From Dipteris shenzhenensis (taxonomy: Eukaryota; Polypodiophyta; Polypodiopsida; Gleicheniales): DNA of 64,000 nucleotides. Positions 1-9,739 of the stretch are shown here, piece by piece. The stretch lies in assembly GCA_047967505.1 (NCBI GenBank), contig CM106538.1. The stretch is one strand, 5' to 3'. Numbering within the stretch: position 1 is the first letter of the stretch; each line of letters opens with the position of its first letter. The notes under the pieces are model-generated. The model was not told the origin of the DNA, made no database searches, and was given only the letters and a program-made list of their open reading frames with translations. Both the position numbers and the translations under genes were made by a program.

Positions 1-473
1 ACAATTGAGAGTGCATACCCACCTAGCCCACATGGGAGATTCCTTCCCACACACCATGCATGTGGGAGAATGCATTTATCGAGAGAGACCCCCTCTCTTG
101 GCTCTATAAAAGGAGGGGGATATTCCTTGATGTGACACGCTCATTCTTGTAAAGCCACCTAGCTAGTATTTTGATTTTCCCCCATCTTTCCCTTCAAATA
201 AAGCATGACCCTCTTCCCTTGATGTCTCCATCTCTACATTCCGCCTCCCATCATGTACATCCTCTTTGCCCTCTCCCTTGCCCCTTGTGCCACAGTCTCC
301 CTCTGCATTCCCACCCCTCTTAATCCCTTTTTCCAACCCATGTTAACGCTTCTCCCCTCATGTTTCCTTTTCCTCTATGGACCTTGAGCGTCACCATGCC
401 TAGCATCTAGCCTCATGCTTTGATTTCTTTTCTAGTTAATAACACACACACACGTGCGCTTGTGCATACATAT
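1..473 (+). other. LTR-like or promoter-like scrap outside the first gypsy element
   Basis: No coding region is seen here. A TATA box (CTATAAAAGG) lies at 104-113 and an AATAAA signal at about 197-202. A TATA box followed within 100 bp by a polyadenylation signal is the arrangement found inside many plant LTRs, so this may be the end of an LTR whose partner lies outside the window. A CA/AC-rich stretch follows at about 441-470. I found no second copy in the window, so the LTR reading is inference. Confidence 0.3.
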
Positions 474-1717
474 TGTGACATGAAGTTGGGGGTAATAAAC
501 TTCGCGTACCTCTTCACTTCCTACTACTTTTGAACTGAGTGACAAAGATATTTATCATTGAGAAAGGGACATTAAAAAGAAGCTCTTATGCCAAGATACC
601 ACACCATACTTTCCTCCCTTAGATGAGAATGAAGATGCTAACATCCCAAGTGATGTTGTACTCAAGCATAGGGAGAAGGAAAGGATCAGCAGAGGCCATA
701 ATCTCAGCAAGTCGGTCTATGCCAAAGAGAAGAGCGATACATTATTGAAAGAAGATCTTGCGGCTCAACATGACATGAACTAATATATATCAAGGAGTTG
801 GAAGGGGCTGATTGGGTCGGATGGGTAGGTTCCAAGGAAACATTGCACCTCCTTCATAGATACCTTTACAATTAGCTCAAAACACTCTACAAACTGTGAT
901 TAGACACAGAGCCCTATAACTTTCAATAGAGACATGATAACAAAGATTCAAACACACATAGAGATGTGCCTTGAGATGGGCTTCGCGTTCATATATGTTT
1001 TGTAAGAAACAAAGAAGCGATCAGAAAGTTATGGGCAGTTTACTTGACGGGAGTAAAAACTGTCATGAAAACAGACTGTCAGACATACTCATAACTTTTT
1101 GCTGTAGTATCTGATTTAAGGTCTAATCATATAGAAACATGCGCCTTGAAGAGAGCTTCGCGTGATATAAGTTTCATGTCACCATCCATGTCCTTTTTGG
1201 CTACTCTTGCCATGTGTCCCATCAAAAGATGCTCAAGACTCTTAAAATATTGATAAAGTCAAGACTCTCCCCACATGGAGCCCATAGGGACCCTCTCTTT
1301 TCCATATGTCCACATCCTCCTTATTCTACATAAGAATTCTATAAGGATTCCTCTTAACTCCAGACTCCTCCACATGCCTTCCACATGCTTGGCATGTGGC
1401 CTCTCTTATATTATTGGAACACATGGACATGAGCCCATCTCTTTATATGACTCACTCTTCCTATTTTCTAAAAACCCCATAATATCCCATACACAAATAA
1501 CTCTCACCCCATACCAAGGTATTTATAATGAGTTTATAATCCATACCTATGGTATTTACAATGATCCATTCCACTCATCCTCTCAATCCCATACAATATC
1601 TTAGAAAATAGAAATAAGTGAGAGTTGCTAGGCTATCACTTGATACTCAAACTCTTATCAAACTTAGAAGAAAACAATACCAATGCCAAAAAAAAAATAT
1701 TAAAATTTGGCGTCACA
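474..1717 (-). repeat. 3' LTR of GY1 (minus-strand orientation)
   Basis: About 1244 bp. It matches 8668-9546 over both ends, but positions about 967-1320 are missing from the other copy, so the two LTRs differ by an internal indel of about 350 bp as well as scattered substitutions. The polypurine tract of the element abuts its right edge. Confidence 0.85.
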
Positions 1718-1736
1718 TCTTTCCCCCCCCCCCAGC
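1718..1736 (-). other. Polypurine tract of GY1
   Basis: On the plus strand this reads TCTTTCCCCCCCCCCCAGC. On the minus strand it is a run of eleven G followed by AAAGA directly before the 3' LTR start TGTGAC. This is the normal plus-strand priming site for an LTR element read on the minus strand, and it fixes the orientation. Confidence 0.75.
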
Positions 1737-1772
1737 AGATCCTCTCTAATGATAGAGAGGGCCTGTTGTCCC

Positions 1773-2440
1773 TCAAGGTGGTCGAGCATAGAAGAATTTA
1801 AGGCGATACTCATTATTGCATCCGGGTATCACCATGCCATCAACATCTTCAAGCTGATAGGTTCCATTGTTGACATTCATATACATCCTTATGGAGGTGT
1901 GGCCAAAAGTAACCAATCTCTGCTTTTGTGTTGTGGAGTTAACCCTCGAGAAAACATGCCTTCTTCCACATATTGCTGAACATCTTGTAGTTTTGGGCAT
2001 CCAGTGTCTACCAAAGAAACCACCCCCCGGTCTTGTACTACAATGGCTTGAGTAGCTAACTCATCTGCCCTTTGATTTTCCTTTCTGTTTATATGAACAT
2101 ACTTGCAAAAATCAAACTGACTACATAGTGCCATAGCCTTTTGATTAAGCTCCTTCAAATGAGGACTTATTTCTTATAATGCCCTTTCATTTGCTTTATA
2201 ATAAGCTGAGGATCTCCTCTTTCTTCCAATTCTTTAACTTGGCTTTGAAGACAACCCTCCAAACCAAGAATCAAAGCATTCTACTCAACTGCATTGTTAG
2301 TTGTGATACTTGGAAGCTCTTGCCCACACCTCTTGACCTTCATAATTCATCAAGACTATCCCCTCGGCTCCTTGTTGGTGAAGGACTAAAAGCCCTATCA
2401 AAATACAAGACAAAAGATGTTGGTGGTGTCTCCCTTTCAT
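1773..2440 (-). pseudogene. GY1 second (archaeal-type) RNase H remnant
   Basis: Reading minus strand from about 2440: a VLYFDRAFSPSP motif corresponds to the first catalytic-strand motif of plant gypsy additional RNase H (usual form YFDGA; here the Gly is Arg). It is followed by a broken middle and then by INRKENQRADELATQA near 2030-2080, the conserved C-terminal motif of this domain. At least two frame changes and several stops are present. This domain normally sits between the first RNase H and integrase in Tat elements. Here it is followed almost at once by the polypurine tract, so integrase has been lost. Confidence 0.7.
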
Positions 2441-2539
2441 CATTAATGTCCTCCTTATATTTCTTTTCTTCTCTTAGATCCTGCTGTCCTGTGAGCAAAT
2501 CTGCCATAGTAGACCTAGTGGTATTTTCAGTGACAAAAG

Positions 2540-3838
2540 AGAAAGAGGACTCTTGAAGCTCTGACAACCATTTTGCAAATCTCCCCCTAGGATTAGGCTT
2601 ACGAACTAGATATGCTAATACAAACTGAGAGGTAAGGAAGAAAAATGGCTAAGGTAATAAATAGGAGCGAAACTTTCTGACTGAAAACACCAAAGAGAGG
2701 GCTTGCTACTCCATTTCTTCATACCTTGTTTCCACCGCTGTAAGCAGTCAGCTGGCATAATAGATGGGTTGCATTCTACCTGCCTCTCCTTTTTGTAGCA
2801 ATGCAGCACCAACTGAATGCAAAGATACACTTGGATATACATAAAAGTCTTGAGACCAATCAAGAGGCTTCAATATCGGGTCCTTACTCATGGCCTCTTA
2901 AAGTTGATGAAAAGACTCTTGTTGGTCCACACCCCATTGGAAAGAAACTCCTTTTCTTGTTAACAAGTTCATGGGATGCACTATCTCTGTGAAATCATCA
3001 CAAAAGTGTTGATAATACTTGCCCTTTCCTAGAATTCTGTGAGCACCAATGACAGTCTCAGGACTTGGCAATGCCATGATTGCTTGAACCTTCTCTGGAT
3101 CAATTTGCAAGCCTTCTTCAGAGGAAATATGCCCCAACAAGACTACTTTTGTTTGAGCCAAATGACACTTGCTAGGATTTAGACACCCTTTTGCATCATC
3201 AATCGTAGCTAAGGCCATCTTTAACTTCTCCATGTCATCCATGAACCGAGAATAAATGCAAAAATCATCCAAAAACACCCTTATGAACTTTCCCAAGTAA
3301 GACTCAAGCACTTACTCATGAACCTTTGAAATGTAGCTGGTGCATTGATCAAGCCAAAAGGCATCACTCTGTAAGCAAAAACTCCCTAGGGTGTGACAAA
3401 TGATGTTTTCTTTTGATCTTTCTCCTGAATACGAATTTGAAAGTACCCAGAATATCCATCACATATAGAATATATCTCATGCCCTGCCACTTGGTCTAGT
3501 ATTTCATCTTGGAATGGCAAAGGAAAATGATCCCTCTTAGTGCATGCATTCAAAGGACGAATTTAGTCCACACAAACCCACCACTTAATTCCTTTCTTTA
3601 GTGTGACAACTACAGGAGATATCCATTTTGAATCATCAACAGGAAAGATGAATCCCGCCTCAAGTAGTTGTGTTGCCTCTTTCTTTAGTGCCTCAACTTG
3701 GATCACCCCCAATTGCCTTAAGTATTGCACAACTGGCTTGCTTTCTGGCTTCAACTCAATCTTGTGCTCCACAAGAGAGACTAGTCGAACCTGTGAATAG
3801 CTTGCAAAGAGACATGGAAACCATTCTAACATATCCAA
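2540..3838 (-). pseudogene. GY1 reverse transcriptase and first RNase H remnant
   Basis: From 3838 downwards the minus strand encodes an RT start (VEHKIEL, then SPVVVTLKKG and CVD). Near 3440-3540 is a fingers/palm segment (HFPLPFQ, CDGYSGYFQI), and at about 3265 the active-site strand VFLDDF, the gypsy equivalent of YxDD. A connection segment with GHISSEEGLQ follows, then RNase H motifs near 2540-2860 (GAALLQKGE, QPIYYAS, RGRFAKW). Stops and frame changes split it into at least four pieces (3838-3563, 3311-2898, 2863-2615, 2567-2500). It would copy element RNA into DNA if intact. Confidence 0.8.
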
Positions 3839-4319
3839 GTACTGGAGCTTCTTACTACTTGCTGATAGAGAATCACCAAGAAGCTCTTCATTGTGTTGGC
3901 ATCATTTAGTTTGCTCCACATCCTCCACATGAAGTGTCTCTATAGGTTCTTCATGTACCACCACCTTGTTCCCTCCTGACTCATCCCGATCAACACCAAG
4001 ATAAAGACCAAGGGCCACTCCTTCCACCTCACCCTCTGAGCTGGACTCCTCAGAGCTATACCCTATCTCTTCTTCTTCATCAGTTATAAGCCAGAGCTCA
4101 AACACTCTGATGTTGAAGACTCCTCCTTGACAACTTGCTTTTTCTAACTCTCGATGTTGTAGTGCATCTTCTTATCATTTCCTTGCAAATTCAATTCTCT
4201 AGTATCCCACTTTTGAACAGCCTTCAACTTGCATAGCCAAGGCCTTCCCAAAATCAATGGATAGGGACATGCATTTGGATTGGTAGGGATCACCTGAAAA
4301 GTAGTCGGCATAGAAATTC
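3839..4319 (-). pseudogene. GY1 protease C-terminal part and protease-RT linker
   Basis: Minus-strand residues CPYPLILGRPWL near 4230-4270 are the conserved C-terminal motif of gypsy aspartic proteases. Then comes an acidic linker (4105-3902, with EEEEIGYSSEE) leading to RT. The N-terminal half with the active site lies at 6590-6782, separated by the nested element. Before the insertion the two halves were contiguous through the AATTC at 4315-4319/6590-6594, although the reading frames of the two pieces no longer agree. Confidence 0.7.
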
Positions 4320-4695
4320 TATAAAATCCTGTAGGATAGAATAGATGCATCTTGAAAGAGGTGTGAGAGCACAATGAAACAAAGATGTAGTTCTCTGTTA
4401 TGGATTGTGAGAGAGAGGACTCTCTCTTATAGAAAGGGGGAAAAGGTAATACCTTCCCTACATAAGTGGCAATCAGCCCCTACATCAGTGGGAATCAGTC
4501 CCTACATCAGTGGGACTGGCCTAAATCAAAGGAGCCTTCCATGTGGGGGCCTTTGGCTTACATCATCACTTAGGTCACACACTAGACACATCATAGCACT
4601 TGATGTGCCTTTACAACACACACAAACACACATGTGACTCCCCTAGATGCACACATGCACCATAGAGCAAGCCCTTGATCACACTTATCCCAACA
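4320..4695 (-). repeat. 3' LTR of the nested element
   Basis: Begins TATAAAATCC where its partner begins TGTAGAATCC, so the terminal TG has decayed. Ends CCCAACA. It contains a tandem motif ACATCAGTGGGA repeated in a stretch of about 40 bp. Confidence 0.85.
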
Positions 4696-4976
4696 TACCC
4701 TCCCTCAAGGGTTTGCCTCTTGCAATGTCAAGATAATAGTTTCTCATGCCATCTCATGGTGGTCAAGGATAAATCTATGGCTAGGATCTCATGCTAGCAA
4801 GGGTTCCCAAGGGTGTGAGGTTCACAGAAATGGGATAGTCAAAACACATATCACATGGTCTACATCATATGGTGACCAGAGGTGATTTACAAAAGAAATA
4901 ACATATGATATTCTTTTTGGAGTACTACTCCAGGCAAAGAACCTCAAAATTCGACCAAGTGATGATAAACAAAAAT

Positions 4977-5430
4977 TCAAAAGACATAGTCTTTATTTTC
5001 AAAGTTTGATTCTTCATTTGCTGATGGAGTTCTTCCTTCAGCCAGATTTGCTTTATTGTTGAAGTAGTCCTTCTTCACAAGAAATGCTTGATTCTCTTTG
5101 TTGTTTTTCATGGAATAATACATTCCCTTTTCCAATTGTAGGTAAAGGAACTTAATAAGCAAGATATATTTGAAGCATTTCCCTTGTGCACCAAATACTG
5201 AGAGAAGATGATCCCGAGCTTCATGTGAAGTTTCAAAGCCATCAATGTGGTGAATGTATGAGCCACTTAATCCCAAAGCAATGATAGCAAGAGCCTTCTT
5301 GTCTTTGATCAACCAATTAGCTTTTTCTTTTGTAGACTTCTTTCCATTCACAACATACCATATCTCCATAAACTTAGCTTTTGTTTGCCAAGTATGGAAA
5401 CTAGTTCCATCAACTTCTCTATTTGCTTGG
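4977..5430 (-). pseudogene. Copia-type gag remnant inside the nested element
   Basis: A minus-strand reading frame of 130 codons has the signature of copia gag (UBN2-like): GTSFHTWQTK upstream, then KDKKALAIIALGLSGSYIHH and a conserved helix ending HEARDHLLSVFGAQ. It lacks a zinc knuckle and stops early. In full elements gag is followed by protease, integrase and RT, and none is present here. The frame may have been kept for packaging or may be simple residue. Confidence 0.6.
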
Positions 5431-5626
5431 GCTTAGTCATCTTTATAATTCAAGTACTTATCAAGAGAGAATCACATAGTCATCATTCTAAATGCAAAGT
5501 ATAAGGACACTTATGAGCTCCATGACTAAGTTCTACTTCTCAAGTATAAGCAAAACAATGAAAGTTTGCAGTAAATAATGGAAGCCCCAAACTTATGGTG
5601 ATTACTCAACACCTTTTGACCAAAAT

Positions 5627-6200
5627 ATGCAGAATTCTATCACCATAGACCAGAGTAGATTGGAGGGTGCAATTCTCATAGCTCATAGCTCTATTCAAGG
5701 GGATTTTTATGTAGGAAGAAAGGCCTTATACAGGGAAGGTCCTTTATTAAGGAAGAGTGCAATGTTGCGCCAGGTTGCCATAGCCAAGCTTGTGACAAAG
5801 TCGACTGGTTTTTTCGCATTTTCTCCTCCAATTCTTGACCAAACGGGCTCAGATTTCATCAACAGCTTGCATATAGTGTCCTCCAGCTTGGGCTTAGAGG
5901 AATGCGCAAAAGGGTAAGCACAAAGGCAGCATTACGTGATAGATCGGCGAGCAGTCTTCATGTTGGCGTTGCGCGCATGGAGGGAATCTCCCTAATTGCT
6001 TGCAGCTGGAAGGTCGTCCCTACACTAGGAGTCTACAACTTAGACGGTTTGAAGAATAGTTGCTTGTAGGTAGAGAATAGGCTCTCACAAAATTTGGGGA
6101 AGAAAGAGGAAAATGGAGATGATGGAGAAGCTTTGAGAAAACTAGTAGTTTATGCTAGAGAAAGCATCTAATGCTAGGCTAGGATAGATCTAGAACCTAA
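5627..6200. other. Nested-element leader, no gene recognised
   Basis: This stretch is between the gag piece and the primer-binding site and would be the 5' leader of the element on the minus strand. One plus-strand frame of 96 codons (5627-5917) exists, but it matches nothing I know and runs against the element's direction. Confidence 0.5.
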
Positions 6201-6215
6201 AGCTCTGATACCAAG

Positions 6216-6589
6216 TGTAGAATCCCGTAGGATAGAATAGATGCATCTTGAAAGAGGTGTGAGAGCACAATGAAACAAAGATGTAGTTCTCTATTATGGA
6301 TTGTGAGAGAGAGGACTCTCTTATAGAAAGGGGGAGAAGGTAATACCTTCCCTACATAAGTGGCAATCAGCCCCTACATCAGTGGGAATTAGTCCCTACA
6401 TCAGTGGGACTGGCCTAAATCAAAGGAGCCTCCCATGTGGGGGCCTTTGGCTTACATCATCACTTAGGTCACACACTAGACACATCATAGCACTTGATGT
6501 GCCTTTACAACACACACAAACACACATGTGACTCCCCTAGATGCACACATGCACCATAGAGCAAGCCCTTGATCACACTTATCCCAACA
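6216..6589 (-). repeat. 5' LTR of the nested element
   Basis: Starts TGTAGAATCCC and ends CCCAACA, immediately followed by AATTC. Near-identical to 4320-4695. Confidence 0.88.
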
Positions 6590-6782
6590 AATTCCACAAG
6601 CATCCACTTCTAGATTCTTCACAAGGTCTTAACCCTCGTGTTGTCAGCCGTTTTGATGCGATAAGGAGAGTAGTACTAGAGTATTTTAAATCAGCATCTA
6701 TCATAGTCTTCTCACTCATGACATTAATCGATGCACCTCCATCAATGTACACATTAGAAATCACTTGACCATCAATGATCAC
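6590..6782 (-). pseudogene. GY1 protease N-terminal part with active site
   Basis: The minus-strand frame contains VYIDGGASINVMS, matching the D-S/T/G-G-A active-site loop of gypsy aspartic proteases. The piece stops where the nested element entered. Its partner is at 4144-4319. The frame shifts relative to that partner, so the protease was probably already decaying. Confidence 0.75.
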
Positions 6783-8000
6783 ATCAATACAAGTACATCA
6801 GCACCAACATCTATATCTACCTTTTTAACAACAGGAATGGCACTTTTCTTCTTTTTCTTCTTTGACACTCTTGTGCTTGCTAGCTTTCCCCATTCTTTCC
6901 ATAGTTTTGGAGACAAAGCAAGTAATTGACCAAAGGTGATATGAGCTTCCTTTTCTTTAAGGTCGAAAAACAAGTCATAGCTTCCAATGCCTTGTTCTAA
7001 AGGAAAGTCTGACTGGCTAATTTTCCTTCTAGATGCCCTCTTTTTCTTAATACGGCATTCCTCTTCCTGATGTTTCTCATCTACTTCTTCCTTGCTTTCT
7101 TCTTCTTCTTTTGCTTTACCATGCCCCCATTTAGCCATCATTACCTCTCTTTCCTCATCCCCTGAAGAAGCTTCTAACAAGGATACTTGTTTTTCTTCTT
7201 TCTTTCTCAATCTAGGACACTCAGGGTGATAGTGACCTTTTTCATTACATTCATAGCAAGTGAACCCACTCTTATCTCAAGGCCTATCCTCAATCTTTGG
7301 TGCTCTAGGTTGTCGTGCATTAACCAAATGCAATTTCAAATCAACAAACTCTACCATCAATTGGGAGATATTATGATCTAACTCAGAGGACTTTGGTACC
7401 TGAGGAGTGCCCATTACCTCCACTTTAGAAGTTGAAGCTGTTGAAGACATGAAAAAGGATTCAATCTTTAGAGAAGCCTTGGTCGCAATGAGAAGTACCT
7501 CCACGTATGTTGTTGGATCTTTACTCATTACTTTTGAGCGAAGATGAGGCTCCAAAGCCATAACAAATTTGCTCATCTTGAAGTGCTCCATCCCTACGAG
7601 ACTTTGAGGGGCCGATGACGTAGATGCCACAGCTCGCAAAGCTACCCTTTCATACTTTGTCCATAAAGTTTCATATCAGATTGCCAACGCAAAGACCATC
7701 TCACCCTCTCCTTGATAGAACCGGTCCAACTGCAACATCAAAGCATTTGGTGACTCCACTACCCCAAATCTCTGCTTCATTGCAGCCACCACTTGGTCCC
7801 AGTCCTCCTTGGTAGAGTCCATTGGCAAGGCCTCATGTCAACTCAAGGCTACGCCTTCAAGAAAATTAGGCAAAATCTCTGCCCTATCCTTCATGGACCA
7901 TCCAGAAAGCCAGCATCCTTGAATAAATCCTGAAGATAAGACTCTGGGTCTTCCCCTTGGGTCCCTCGAAACACTGGAATCTTCACAACGATGAAACACA
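6779..8000 (-). pseudogene. GY1 gag with intact zinc knuckle and one clear nonsense stop
   Basis: Read from about 8000 downwards, the first part has a gag core (GTQGEDPESYLQDLF, GPWRIGQRF) in broken frames. From 7639 a frame runs to a TGA at 7277-7279 and continues in the same frame through a zinc knuckle, CYECNEKGHYHPEC (CX2CX4HX4C, plus 7220-7262), and a Lys/Glu-rich segment to 6779. The TGA sits where an Arg CGA would be expected, so a single C-to-T change could explain it. Gag would form the particle and bind element RNA. Confidence 0.7.
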
Positions 8001-8667
8001 AAAAGGAAACACCAAGATCCAAATAATATCCCAAACAAGATCCAAACAAGATCCCACAGAGCCTTAGTATACCAAGACCAACATATTATGCATAACCACT
8101 TGTTGAAAACCCTCCACAATGTGATCCTCAACAAAATCTTCAAAATAAGTGACCAACCAACACCATGAAAACATTGTGTATACATGCATTCAAGAATCAC
8201 CCTTATTACAATTGGAAGTACACATAACAACTTCAAGATATTGTACTCTTAATCATTTGCATAGCAAAAGAAGTTGAAAGCATTGAGAATCACCACTCCA
8301 CTATATTAGTCAAAAACTACCAAAAGAATCAACTCTTCTTCACACCAAGCTGCCAGTGCATTAAACAATCCCCAGTCTATCATTGTGCTTGCTGTCGGCA
8401 TTGTTGATTCACCAACATATTCAAGAGTGCAAACATAAAGGATATGATCATGATGACCGTGCAAATAGCTTGAACATCACCTTCACAATCTTCTAGTTCT
8501 CTTAAATATGCTACGATCTCTTCTAACGGAGTTCTTCCAAGCATCTTCTTTATCACATAAGAAAAAATGCCTATAGTAGGCATAACATGCAATCAAGTAC
8601 ACCCGAGACCATTTAGTAAGGTGGGATGAATCCAATACCAAACGTACCCGATCTCTCCACCAAAATA
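8001..8667 (-). other. GY1 5' leader with a small unassigned frame
   Basis: This lies between gag and the 5' LTR. A minus-strand frame of 70 codons (8380-8592, GIFSYVIKKMLGRTPLEEIV) precedes gag. Some Tat elements carry an extra frame upstream of gag, but I cannot tie this one to it. The primer-binding site next to the LTR reads TGGTGGAGAGATCGGGTA on the minus strand (about 8645-8662), a few bases inside the LTR; I could not assign its tRNA. Confidence 0.45.
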
Positions 8668-9546
8668 TGTGACATGAAGTTGGGGGTAATAAACTTCACA
8701 CACCACTTCACTTCCTACTACTTTTGAACTGAGTGACAAAGATATTTATCATTGAGAAAGGGACATTAAAAAGAAGCTTTTATGCCAAGTTACCACACCA
8801 TACTTTCCTTGCTTAGATGAGAATGAAGATGGTAACATCCCAAGTGATGTTGTACTCAAGCATAGGGAGAAGGAAAGGATCAGTAGAGGCCATAATCTCA
8901 GCAAGCTGGTCTGCGCCAAAGAGAAGAGTGATATATTATTGAAAGAAGATCTTGCAGCTCAACATGACATGAAATGATATATATCGAGGAGTTTGAAGGG
9001 GTTGATTGGGTCGGATGGGTAGGTTCCGAGGAATTATTGCACCTCCTTCATGGATACCTTTACAATTAGCTCAAAACACTCTATAAACTGTGATTAGACA
9101 CAGAGACCTATAACTTTCAATAGAGATATGATATCAAAGATTCAAACACATATAGAGATGCCTTATTCCACATAGGAATTCTATAAGGATTCCTCGACTC
9201 CACACTCCTCCACATGCCTTCCACACCCTTGGCATGTGGCCTCTCTTATATTATTGGAACACATGGACATGAGCCCACCTCTTTATATGACTCACTCTTC
9301 CTATTTTCTAAAAACCCCATAATATCCCATACACAAATAACTCTCACCCCATATCAAGGTGTTTATAATCCATACCTATGGTATTTATAATGATCCATTC
9401 CACTCATCCTCTCAATCCCATACAATATCTTAGAAAATAGAAATAAGTGAGAGCCGCTAGGCTATCACTTGATACTCAAACTCTTATCAAACATAGAAGA
9501 AAACAATTCCAATGCCAAATAAAAAATATCAATTTTTGGTGTCACA
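8668..9546 (-). repeat. 5' LTR of GY1
   Basis: About 879 bp, starting TGTGACATGAAG and ending GTCACA. Relative to 474-1717 it lacks about 350 bp in the middle. The surviving parts are roughly 95 percent alike by eye, more diverged than the nested element's repeats. Confidence 0.85.
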
Positions 9547-9739
9547 ATACACTCAACACCCTCCACATGCCCATGCATACAAACACATGCACATGCACTT
9601 GTGCACATGCACACACACACTTACACACAATTTGTGAGTTCTACTTGTATTTATGCTACAATAAGAAGGACTCGCAAAGGGAACATGCAGATACAATATC
9701 AAAAGATAACACTATATGACAAGAATGGAGGGTAACATG
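9547..9739. repeat. CA-rich microsatellite-like stretch
   Basis: Contains a degenerate (CA)n/(CATG)n run at about 9575-9630 (CACATGCACATGCACTTG). No gene is seen. Confidence 0.5.

Larger units (their letters stand above)
4320..6589 (-). mobile_element. Nested non-autonomous copia-type element with perfect AATTC target duplication
   Basis: Direct repeats 4320-4695 (376 bp) and 6216-6589 (374 bp) differ at only about eight sites by eye. AATTC lies directly outside both (4315-4319 and 6590-6594). On the minus strand a primer-binding site, TGGTATCAGAGCT (plus 6201-6213), lies two bases inside the right repeat and matches the initiator-Met tRNA 3' end. A purine tract (CCTTGAGGGAGGGTA) abuts the left repeat. 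The 1.5-kb interior holds only a gag piece and no RT or integrase, so mobility would have depended on proteins from another element. It interrupts the GY1 protease. Confidence 0.9.
474..9546 (-). mobile_element. GY1: Ty3/gypsy LTR retrotransposon, Tat-like, defective, with a nested insertion
   Basis: Two direct repeats, 474-1717 and 8668-9546, start TGTGACATGAAG and end GTCACA, giving TGTGAC/GTCACA inverted termini. Coding runs on the minus strand from gag near 8000 through zinc knuckle, protease, RT, RNase H and a second RNase H near 1900. Two RNase H domains are typical of the Tat lineage. Only about 55-170 bp separate the second RNase H from the 3' LTR, so the expected integrase is absent. 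A small copia-type element sits at 4320-6589. Flanks are CATAT on the left and ATACA on the right, so no clean target-site duplication is visible. Many stops and frameshifts make it non-autonomous. Confidence 0.85.

Noticed and set aside
469-9551. Target-site duplication for GY1
   Set aside because: Flanks CATAT and ATACA do not match at the LTR edges; a match appears only if shifted by three bases, so I do not claim it.
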